From positions 1 through 6,920 of the forward strand of contig JBKKCR010000029.1 in NCBI GenBank assembly GCA_046712825.1: DNA of 6,920 nucleotides, given 5' to 3'. Shown piece by piece: positions 1-5,835 of this stretch. Within the stretch, counting starts at the first letter, position 1, and each line of letters opens with the position of its first letter. The translations under genes were made by a program, and so were the position numbers. The notes beneath the pieces are model-generated. The model was not told where the DNA came from. It did not search any database and worked only from the letters and a program-made list of their open reading frames with translations. This DNA comes from DATFGK01 sp046712825 (GTDB lineage: Bacteria; Actinomycetota; AC-67).

Positions 1-67
1 CCGCGCCCCACCCCTGCTCGTCCTCCGGCGTCCAGAAGGAGGACGGACGCTGCGCTACGATCGAAGG
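1..67. other. Window-edge upstream region of the lipoprotein gene
   Basis: No coding sequence could be assigned to this short stretch. It holds two competing start signals for the gene that follows. A near-perfect Shine-Dalgarno sequence, AGAAGGAGG, lies at 34-42, too far (25 nt) from the GTG at 68 but 7 nt from an in-frame CTG at 50-52. A TANNNT hexamer lies at 56-61. The first 30 bases may be the end of an upstream gene or plain intergenic DNA; this cannot be decided from the window. Confidence 0.5.
56..61 (+). promoter_or_regulatory. Candidate -10 element (TACGAT) for leaderless lipoprotein mRNA
   Basis: TACGAT ends 6 nt before the GTG start at 68. That is the spacing expected when transcription begins at the first base of the start codon, as known for leaderless genes in actinobacteria and Deinococcus. 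The surrounding nonamer CGCTACGAT (53-61) recurs exactly in front of the TetR gene on the other strand. I see no clear -35 box. The role is inferred from sequence and spacing only. Confidence 0.5.
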
Positions 68-1285
68 GTGAAGAGTCCGAGCATCCGGATCGGAACGACG
101 CTGCTCGCGTTCGCCGTGGCGTTCACCGCGTGTGGGCCCGCGGCCGATGACGACCCGACGAAGCTTCCCGAGCTGCCCACGACGAAGGCGGCCACGCTCG
201 GCGCCTCGGTCGACCTTCTTTTCCGAGAGCACGTCTATTTGCTTGGGATCGCGACCGAGAACGCGGTGACCGGTCAGACGAAGGGCTTCGAAGGAGCGGT
301 CGATGCGCTCGAGGAGAACACGCTCGCGCTGGCGGATGAGTTCGAGAAGGCGTACGGCGATCGCGGCCAGAAGGGGTTCCTCATCGCCTGGCGCCCGTAC
401 ATCGACCTGATCGCCCAGTACGCCAGCGGGAGGGCGCGCAAGCTGGCGCTGCCGCTCGCCGATCGCACCTTCAGCCAGGCCGTGGGAAAGATCGCGTCCT
501 TCGCGGGTGGCCTGACTCCGCTGATCAATCCCCGGGTCATGGGCGTGGACGTGCGCGACGTCATGAGCTCGATGCGTGCCGCGGTCGACGCACAGGTAGC
601 GAAGGACTTCAAGAAGGCCGACGCGTCGCTGCGAACGGCCGCGAAGCTCGCAGCCGACGTCGGAGCGGTCTTCGCGCGCGCGTTCGCCGACGATCTGCCC
701 GCGATCTATCCGGGCGATCCGTCCAGCCCCGCGGCGGTCCTGCGCAACACGCTCGCGGGACTTCTGACCGAGCATGTGTATCTGCTCGGCCTGACCTCGG
801 AGAACGTCCTCACGAGCCAAGCGGCCCCGCGGGACGGGGCCAAGGCCGCGCTCGACGCCGTTTCTGTCGACATCGCGAAGCAGGTCGGCGCGTCGTACGG
901 GGCCGAGGCCGAGAAGGCTTTCCTGCCGTTGTGGAAACGCCAGGTGGAGCTCTTCTTGTCGTACGCAGGTTCGGCGAAGGACAAGACGAAACACGAGAAG
1001 GTCCGCCAGGACATCGAGCAGCTCGCGACCGACGCGGCAGCGTTCTTGGAGGGGCTGAACAAGGAGCTGGACAAATCGTCCATGGAACGGATCATCGGAG
1101 GCCACGGCGACGCGATCACCCAAGCGATCGACGCGCAGGTCGCCGGCGACTTCAAGAAAGCCGATCTGCGGCTCCGCGCCGCCGTCCTGCAGATCGAGGC
1201 GCTGGGCCTCGCCCTCGCGAACGCCACGGTCCGGAAGTTCCCCGTCCGGTTCCGGCCGACCCCCACGGGCCTCGAGACCACCTAG
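68..1285 (+). CDS. Predicted lipoprotein with two tandem helical modules, function unknown
   Basis: The protein has 405 residues. The N-terminus looks like a lipoprotein signal: basic residues K2 and R7, a hydrophobic stretch at about 9-21, and a lipobox-like F-T-A-C ending at C22. The -3 phenylalanine is atypical, so lipidation is likely but not certain. The mature part is an internal duplication: about 46-208 and 226-392 align along their whole length. Shared marks are EHVYLLG (54-60 and 235-241), a W in the middle (108 and 289), a Y-A near 118 and 299, and DAQVA-DFKKAD (174-184 and 355-366 region). Similar EHxYL/W modules occur, from memory, in uncharacterised exported proteins of Bacilli, some joined to copper amine oxidase-like N-terminal domains. 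No catalytic motif is visible; an extracytoplasmic binding role is a guess. The GTG start is chosen for the signal peptide and the -10 hexamer. Confidence 0.85.
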   Translation: MKSPSIRIGTTLLAFAVAFTACGPAADDDPTKLPELPTTKAATLGASVDLLFREHVYLLGIATENAVTGQTKGFEGAVDALEENTLALADEFEKAYGDRGQKGFLIAWRPYIDLIAQYASGRARKLALPLADRTFSQAVGKIASFAGGLTPLINPRVMGVDVRDVMSSMRAAVDAQVAKDFKKADASLRTAAKLAADVGAVFARAFADDLPAIYPGDPSSPAAVLRNTLAGLLTEHVYLLGLTSENVLTSQAAPRDGAKAALDAVSVDIAKQVGASYGAEAEKAFLPLWKRQVELFLSYAGSAKDKTKHEKVRQDIEQLATDAAAFLEGLNKELDKSSMERIIGGHGDAITQAIDAQVAGDFKKADLRLRAAVLQIEALGLALANATVRKFPVRFRPTPTGLETT

Positions 1286-1342
1286 TCCGTTCAGCGATGC
1301 CGAACCGTCCGGATGATGCGGGCGTTTCCTCAACGGGTCGGT

Positions 1343-1348
1343 TAGCGT
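1343..1348 (+). promoter_or_regulatory. Candidate -10 element (TAGCGT) for the SCP2-hydrolase gene
   Basis: TAGCGT ends 9 nt before the ATG at 1358, within the 72-nt gap after the lipoprotein gene. TTGAAT at 1348-1353 is an alternative but sits only 4 nt from the start. No Shine-Dalgarno sequence precedes the ATG, so a leaderless or nearly leaderless transcript fits. The gap holds no convincing terminator hairpin, so read-through from the lipoprotein gene is also possible. Confidence 0.4.
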
Positions 1349-1357
1349 TGAATCGGT

Positions 1358-2554
1358 ATGGCGCGCGCGGAGCATCGCTCCTCCGTCGAGCTCGGCCGGC
1401 TCCTGCTGGAGATGACGGGTCGCGTCCGGCTCGACCGGGCGCGTGATCTGACGGCGTCGGTGGTGCTCGCCACGCCGGAGGAACGTTGGACCCTGCGGGT
1501 CCAGGAGGGGAGGCTCACGGTCGGGATCGGCGGGACCGATCGTCCGGACGCGGTGATCTCCTCGGACGCTCAAACCTTGGTCGATGTGAACACGGGACTC
1601 ATCACCGGAGCGGAGGCGTTCCTCGCCGGCCGGGTGACCGTACGCGGCAACCTCGGGCTCGCTCTGCGCCTGGAGTCCATGTTCGAGCCGATCATCCCGC
1701 GGCCCCCCGAGGCGCCGGCCGACCGCACCGTTATCGCCGGCGGGCTCCCGGTGAGCATCCTCGAAGCCGGGCGCGGTGATCCGGTGCTCCTTCTCCACGG
1801 TCTCGGCGCCACCAAGGCGTCGTTCCTGCCGACGCTGTTCGCCCTTTCGAAACGCCATCGCGTCATCGCGCCAGACCTGCTGGGCCACGGCGACACGGCC
1901 AAGCCGCTCGCCCGCTACGACGCCCCGGAGTTCGCCAAGTTCACGCTCGACCTCATGGACGCGCTCGATATCCAACGGACGCACCTCATCGGGAACTCGA
2001 TGGGCGGGAGGATCTCGCTGGAGGTCGCATTGCGCGCGCCCGACCGGGTTCGCAGCCTCACGCTTCTGTGTCCGGCGGTCGCATTCATCAAGCGCCGCGA
2101 GTTCGTGCCCATCGTGCGACTGCTCCGGCCGGAGCTCGGCTTCTTGCCGCACCGGCTGCCGCACCGGCTCGTCGTGCGGTCGGTTCGTGCGATGTTCGCT
2201 CGTCCCGAGCGCCTTCCCATGTCCTGGTATGAGGCCGGCGCCGACGAGTTCCTCCGCGTCTTCCGGAACCCCCGCGGCCGCGCAGCGCTCTACGCGTCGA
2301 TGCGCAACATCTATCTCGACGAGCCGGCCGGCGACCGCGGCTTCTGGGTTCGTCTGGAGCGCCTCGAGACGCCGGCGTTCTTCGTGTGGGGCGACCGCGA
2401 CCGGCTCGTTCCCTCAGGATTCTCACGCCATGTCGAGCGGGTGCTGCCGTCCGCTCGCAGCCTCGTCATCGAGGACTGCGGACACGTGCCTCAGTTCGAG
2501 CACCCGGACACCACGCACGAGCTGGTGAAGGATTTCCTCGGCTCGGCCGCGTAG
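1358..2554 (+). CDS. SCP2-like domain fused to alpha/beta hydrolase
   Basis: The protein has 398 residues and two parts. Residues about 10-110 resemble a sterol carrier protein 2 (SCP2) fold: the W44-T-L-R-V strand, G51-R-L, the D64-A-V-I-S-S strand, then L75-x-x-V-x-T-G and the G91-R-V-T-V-R-G turn. Residues about 122-398 are a complete alpha/beta hydrolase. The oxyanion-hole HG is at 147-148 and the nucleophile elbow G-N-S-M-G-G at 212-217 gives Ser214. The acid is Asp348 in WGDRDRLVP, and the base is His376 in DCGHVPQFEHP. A cap region of helices spans about 242-330. There is no signal peptide, so the protein is probably cytosolic. SCP2 folds bind lipids or acyl-CoAs, so the fusion suggests hydrolysis of a hydrophobic ester or similar compound; the exact substrate is unknown. 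The ATG has no Shine-Dalgarno sequence. The gene ends 9 bp from the convergent TetR gene. Confidence 0.9.
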   Translation: MARAEHRSSVELGRLLLEMTGRVRLDRARDLTASVVLATPEERWTLRVQEGRLTVGIGGTDRPDAVISSDAQTLVDVNTGLITGAEAFLAGRVTVRGNLGLALRLESMFEPIIPRPPEAPADRTVIAGGLPVSILEAGRGDPVLLLHGLGATKASFLPTLFALSKRHRVIAPDLLGHGDTAKPLARYDAPEFAKFTLDLMDALDIQRTHLIGNSMGGRISLEVALRAPDRVRSLTLLCPAVAFIKRREFVPIVRLLRPELGFLPHRLPHRLVVRSVRAMFARPERLPMSWYEAGADEFLRVFRNPRGRAALYASMRNIYLDEPAGDRGFWVRLERLETPAFFVWGDRDRLVPSGFSRHVERVLPSARSLVIEDCGHVPQFEHPDTTHELVKDFLGSAA

Positions 2555-2563
2555 GGCGGGACG

Positions 2564-3208
2564 CTAGACGGAGCGGGGGCCGCGCCAGGCTTCGTTCGGG
2601 ATGAGCTTCTCGAAGCCCTTCATCATCCAGGCGACGACGACTTGCACGGCCGGCTCGCGCGCGACCCCCGGACTGCGTAGCAGCCATCGCGCCATCTCCT
2701 CGGACACGGCCACGATCGCGCGCGGGAAGATGTCGTAGAGCGGGAAGTCGTCGAAACCGGCGCGGCGCATCACGTCTCGCGTTCGGGCGCCGAGCATCTC
2801 GATGATCCGCTCACGCGTGCGCTCCGCGCTCTTGATCACGTCGAGGTCGCGGGTGCCCGCGTCGCCGAAGATCACGCGGAACGAGTGGGGATGGAGCTCG
2901 GCGTACTCGAGGAACGCCGAGATGCCCTCGTGCAGGCCTTCGTCGACCGGCAGCTTCGCGGTGCGGCCGAGCGCCGCGGTCATGTGCTCCATGAAGGTCT
3001 GCTCGCCGCGCTCGAGGAGCGCGTTGTAGATCTCCTGCTTGCCGCCGGGGAAGCAGTCGTAGAGGACCGCTTTGGAGACGGCGGCACGCTCGGCGATCGC
3101 GTGCATCGACGCGTCGGCGAATCCACCCTCGGCGAAGATCTCGAGCGCCGCATCGAGCACGAGCGGACGCCGGCGTTCGGGGCCCAGATATTCGGCTCTC
3201 CTCGCCAT
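2564..3208 (-). CDS. TetR/AcrR-family transcriptional regulator
   Basis: The protein has 214 residues, normal for the family. The N-terminal DNA-binding domain is clear: helix 1 around R14-F30, then the helix-turn-helix A33-S-M-H-A-I-A-E-R-A-A-V-S-K-A-V-L-Y at 33-50, followed by the family's F53-P-G-G-K sequence. Residues about 65-205 form the variable, helical ligand-binding and dimerisation half, which does not reveal its ligand. The reading frame stays open 108 codons further upstream, but ATG 3208 is preferred: it gives the usual length before the first helix, and the extension would cross the divergent promoter region and run into the dehydrogenase gene. The gene diverges from the dehydrogenase-PrpD-GMC operon across 141 bp, the classic arrangement for a TetR repressor acting on its neighbour and on itself. 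That regulatory link is inferred. Confidence 0.92.
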   Translation of the reverse strand: MARRAEYLGPERRRPLVLDAALEIFAEGGFADASMHAIAERAAVSKAVLYDCFPGGKQEIYNALLERGEQTFMEHMTAALGRTAKLPVDEGLHEGISAFLEYAELHPHSFRVIFGDAGTRDLDVIKSAERTRERIIEMLGARTRDVMRRAGFDDFPLYDIFPRAIVAVSEEMARWLLRSPGVAREPAVQVVVAWMMKGFEKLIPNEAWRGPRSV

Positions 3209-3217
3209 CGCGGGCGC

Positions 3218-3223
3218 ATCGTA
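3218..3223 (-). promoter_or_regulatory. Candidate -10 element (TACGAT) for the TetR gene
   Basis: Read on the minus strand, TACGAT lies 9 nt before the ATG at 3208. It is embedded in CGCTACGAT (3218-3226), identical to the nonamer in front of the lipoprotein gene. There is no Shine-Dalgarno sequence between it and the start, so the transcript is probably leaderless or carries only a few leader bases. No -35 box stands out. Confidence 0.5.
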
Positions 3224-3225
3224 GC

Positions 3226-3263
3226 GGTTTCGCCGGGTTGAGCGGGTTGGTTGTGAGAAACCA
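3226..3263. promoter_or_regulatory. Candidate operator region: GGTT repeats and nested inverted repeats
   Basis: This stretch directly abuts the TetR gene's candidate -10 element. It contains four GGTT units starting at 3226, 3236, 3245 and 3249, two of them inside direct copies of CGGGTTG (3234-3240 and 3243-3249) with 9-bp periodicity. Two inverted repeats overlap them: GGTTTC (3226-3231) with GAAACC (3257-3262), and TGGTT (3248-3252) with AACCA (3259-3263). TetR proteins bind inverted repeats of roughly this scale between divergent genes, so this is the best operator candidate for self-control and control of the 3350-6920 operon. The arms are short and some symmetry could be chance. Confidence 0.35.
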
Positions 3264-3335
3264 CACTCGCCCGACGGCGCGCCGCCCCGCCCCGGGTTCC
3301 CGTCCGCCGAGTACGACCAGCGTGCGCCGGGACAG

Positions 3336-3341
3336 TAGACT
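3336..3341 (+). promoter_or_regulatory. Candidate -10 element (TAGACT) for the three-gene operon
   Basis: TAGACT ends 8 nt before the ATG at 3350. No Shine-Dalgarno sequence precedes that ATG, which fits a leaderless or near-leaderless operon transcript. It would drive the dehydrogenase, PrpD-like and GMC genes together. The operator candidate at 3226-3263 lies about 75 bp upstream, so repression would need a further site nearer the promoter or DNA bending, or the protein may act as an activator here. Confidence 0.5.
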
Positions 3342-3349
3342 CCCGATCG

Positions 3350-4360
3350 ATGCTTGCCGTCGTCGGCGCAGGTGCGATGGGCACGGGTCTCGCCGTGCAG
3401 CTCAAGCGCGCCGGCCAGGAGGTCGCGATACTCGCGACCGACCATGACGCCCCCTTCGTCGAAGCCCACAAGACGGGAAAGGTCCATCCGGGCATCGGCG
3501 TCCCGTTCCCCGAGGCCGAGCTCTTCGAGCACGACGCTTGGTCCGATCCCCTGTCCAAGGCCGAGGTGGTCGTGCTCGCCGTCTCAACCGCCGGGGTCGA
3601 GCACACGGTTCGAAAGGCGGCAGCTTCGTGCTCGCCCGAGGCCCTGTGGGCCGTCGCGACGAAAGGGTGGGAGGAAACGACGCTGCGCTCGGCCGGCCGA
3701 GTCGTGGCCGATGTGCTCGGCGACCCGAAGAGGGTCGTCGTCGTCGTCGGGCCGTCGCTGGCCGCCGAGATCGCGAACGGCGTCCCGACCGCCGTCGTGT
3801 GCGCGTCGGACGATCACATCGCCGTCCGCCGCGTTGCGACGATGTTCGCATCGCCCATCTTCCGCACGTACGTATCCGACGACGTCGTCGGCGTCGAGGT
3901 CGGGGCGGCGTTGAAGAACGTGATCGCGATCGCGGTCGGCATGGCCGACGGTCTCGCCACCTCCTACGGCGTCGACGCGATGACGAACACCACCGCGTTC
4001 CTCTTTTCGCGCGGGCTCGTCGAGATCGCCCGGCTCGCCCGAGCGATGCGGGGACGGATCGAGTCGGTGCTCGGGCTCGCCGGCGCGGGCGACCTCTACG
4101 TGACGTGCCTGGGAGGCCGCAACGCGCGATTCGGCAGGCTGGTGGGGCAGGGCATGACGCCGGAGGAGGCGATGGCCGAGATGCGCACGACGGTCGAGGG
4201 CTATCACAACGCCCGCTCTGCGGCCGCGCTCGCGGCGAAGTACCGGCTGGATCTGCCCATCGTGCGCTCGGTCGCGAGCGTGATGGCGGGGGAGTCGACG
4301 CCGCGACAAGCGATCGAGGAGATCCTCACCGGCACCGTCGAGGAGGAGTTCAACCCGTGA
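3350..4360 (+). CDS. gpsA: NAD(P)-dependent glycerol-3-phosphate dehydrogenase, divergent
   Basis: The 336 residues match the family's usual length of about 330-340. The enzyme normally reduces dihydroxyacetone phosphate to sn-glycerol 3-phosphate for phospholipid synthesis in the cytosol. The nucleotide-binding G-A-G-A-M-G is at 6-11. Family motifs follow: ATKGWE (103-108), GPSLAAE (134-140), the catalytic-lysine motif ALKN with K189, GLAGAGDLYVTC (242-253) with D248 and T252, and the phosphate-binding R257-N258. Two departures stand out. The loop between D248 and R257 is about two residues shorter than in the E. coli enzyme, and the usual N-x-[RK]-[AT] motif reads N213-T-T-A. The catalytic lysine and phosphate-binding residues remain, so activity on a glycerol-3-phosphate-like substrate is likely; a specialised paralog is possible. 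It is the first gene of an operon with the PrpD-like and GMC genes. Confidence 0.88.
   Translation: MLAVVGAGAMGTGLAVQLKRAGQEVAILATDHDAPFVEAHKTGKVHPGIGVPFPEAELFEHDAWSDPLSKAEVVVLAVSTAGVEHTVRKAAASCSPEALWAVATKGWEETTLRSAGRVVADVLGDPKRVVVVVGPSLAAEIANGVPTAVVCASDDHIAVRRVATMFASPIFRTYVSDDVVGVEVGAALKNVIAIAVGMADGLATSYGVDAMTNTTAFLFSRGLVEIARLARAMRGRIESVLGLAGAGDLYVTCLGGRNARFGRLVGQGMTPEEAMAEMRTTVEGYHNARSAAALAAKYRLDLPIVRSVASVMAGESTPRQAIEEILTGTVEEEFNP
4340..4348 (+). promoter_or_regulatory. Shine-Dalgarno sequence of the PrpD-like gene
   Basis: GAGGAGGAG lies 8 nt before the GTG at 4357, inside the last codons of the dehydrogenase gene. It fixes the start of the PrpD-like protein, whose open frame otherwise extends 273 codons upstream. 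It shows that internal operon genes here can use ordinary ribosome binding, unlike the first genes of transcription units. Confidence 0.75.
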
Positions 4361-5835
4361 CCGGCATCGCGGCGCGGATCGCCGCGTGGGCTGCGAACCT
4401 TCGCTACGAAGACGTCCCGGCGAGCGTCCTCGACCGTGCGCGCCTGCAATCCGCCAGCGTGCTCGGGGCGGTTCTCGCCGGATCATCGAGTGAGCTCGCG
4501 ACGCGCGTGCGTCGCGCGGCGAGCCGGTGGGGGAGCGGCGACCAAGCGACGCTCATCCCCAGCGGTGAACGCGTCTCCACACACACCGCTTGCTACGTGA
4601 ACGCGGCGGCGTCCGTGGCGTTCGACTACGACGACTACCTGTTCGCCGGCCACACCGGTCACTCGGCCGTGCTGGGCGCGCTGGCTTACGGGGAAGCGAC
4701 CGGCGCGAACGGCCGGGACGTGCTGGCCGCGCAGGTCGTCGGCAACGAGGTCGGCGGAAGGCTCGGCGCGGCGTTCCTGCTCGGGCCTCACAACGGGCAG
4801 ATGTGGACCTACATCCACGCGCTCGAGGGGGCCTGCGTCGCCGGACGTCTCATCGGGCTCGACGCTGGCCAGATGCAGCACGCGATCGGGATCGCGCTGG
4901 CGCAGCCGCCGTACCCGCTCTCGCCGGCGTTCTTCGGGCCCGACTCGAAGGCGCTCATGGTGTCGTCGCCGTTCGTCGAGGGCGTGCGCGCTTCCGAGCT
5001 TGCGGCTGAGGGGCTCACCGGCGCCGAGGACATAATCGGCGACGAGAACGGCATGCTTCGAAAGATCGGGACGCAGCCGCTCGCGTTCGTGTTCTCGGGT
5101 TTCGGTTCCGCTTGGGTGACCGACTCGCTGGCGTACAAGCTCTATCCGGGGTGCGCGTACGTGGACACGCCCGTCGACGGCCTTGAGGAGATCAGGGAGA
5201 CCTTCGCCGGCAAGCATGGCCGCCCCCTCGCTCCGGACGACGTCGCACGCATCCGCGTCGAAGGCACCATGTTCACCGCAGGCATGGAGGCGATGGCGAC
5301 GCCGTACCGGAGTCGCGAGCGACTGACGCCGGTCGACGTGAACTTCTCGGTCGGTCTGTCCTACGGCGTGATGCTCACGCTCGGAGAGATCTCACCGGCG
5401 ACGCTCGCGGCGGACGTCCTCGCCGCGAACCGCGACGCCATCCTTTCCGTTTACGACCGCGTGACCGTCGAGCAGAACCCCGAGCTGACGATGCAGGTCG
5501 GCGGGCTCTCCGATCTCGGGATCGACGCGGCGCAGATCTTCTCGGGCGGCGAGGGACTCACGCTCGAGGGCGCGGACTTCGCCGCGTTCCAGATGCGCTT
5601 CCCGGCGCGCGTCATGCTCGAGACGACGACGGGCGAAGAGTACGCGGCCGAAGTATCGATACCCGCCGGCGCACCGGGGCGTCCCTACGAGGAGACAGCG
5701 CGCGCGGTCCGCGACAAGTTCCTCCGCGGTGCGGCCGGGGTGATCGCGGATCCCGAAGGAGCGCTCGAGGCGACGCTGACCTTGGACGGTGCTTCGGACG
5801 TTCGGATGCTCATCGCCTCGCTCGTCGACCCATGA
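4357..5835 (+). CDS. MmgE/PrpD-family protein (dehydratase/decarboxylase-like)
   Basis: The protein has 492 residues, within the usual 450-500. The family includes 2-methylcitrate dehydratase and cis-aconitate decarboxylase, cytosolic enzymes acting on small carboxylic acids. The N-terminal helical domain opens with the typical A-x-W-A-A-N-L-R-Y-E-D-V-P and L-G-A-V-L-A-G (36-42). The signature F89-D-Y-D-D-Y-L-F-A-G-H-T-G-H-S is followed by G129-N-E-V-G-G-R-L-G. By hand comparison, from memory, with human cis-aconitate decarboxylase, D92, H102, H154, K198 and K261 fall at active-site positions; the later histidine (H277 there) corresponds to C266 in K-L-Y-P-G-C. The substrate therefore may differ from the named enzymes. 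The GTG start overlaps the dehydrogenase stop (GTGA) and has a strong Shine-Dalgarno sequence, so translation is coupled. Confidence 0.88.
   Translation: MTGIAARIAAWAANLRYEDVPASVLDRARLQSASVLGAVLAGSSSELATRVRRAASRWGSGDQATLIPSGERVSTHTACYVNAAASVAFDYDDYLFAGHTGHSAVLGALAYGEATGANGRDVLAAQVVGNEVGGRLGAAFLLGPHNGQMWTYIHALEGACVAGRLIGLDAGQMQHAIGIALAQPPYPLSPAFFGPDSKALMVSSPFVEGVRASELAAEGLTGAEDIIGDENGMLRKIGTQPLAFVFSGFGSAWVTDSLAYKLYPGCAYVDTPVDGLEEIRETFAGKHGRPLAPDDVARIRVEGTMFTAGMEAMATPYRSRERLTPVDVNFSVGLSYGVMLTLGEISPATLAADVLAANRDAILSVYDRVTVEQNPELTMQVGGLSDLGIDAAQIFSGGEGLTLEGADFAAFQMRFPARVMLETTTGEEYAAEVSIPAGAPGRPYEETARAVRDKFLRGAAGVIADPEGALEATLTLDGASDVRMLIASLVDP

Noticed and set aside
1286..1357. Possible terminator between the lipoprotein and SCP2-hydrolase genes
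   Set aside because: Only short AACCG/CGGTT complementarity with a long loop and no T tract was visible, which is too weak to call.
2555..2563. Shared terminator between the convergent hydrolase and TetR genes
   Set aside because: The gap is 9 bp and no GC-rich hairpin with a T tract was found across the gene ends, so any termination signal would have to lie within coding sequence.
3209..3532. 108-codon N-terminal extension of the TetR gene on the minus strand
   Set aside because: It crosses the divergent promoter region and the start of the dehydrogenase gene, shows no family similarity, and the ATG at 3208 gives a standard TetR N-terminus.
3538..4356. Open frame extending the PrpD-like gene 273 codons upstream through the dehydrogenase gene
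   Set aside because: The extension is Arg- and Gly-rich, lies out of frame within a well-supported dehydrogenase, and the GTG at 4357 has a strong Shine-Dalgarno sequence and gives the family's normal N-terminus.
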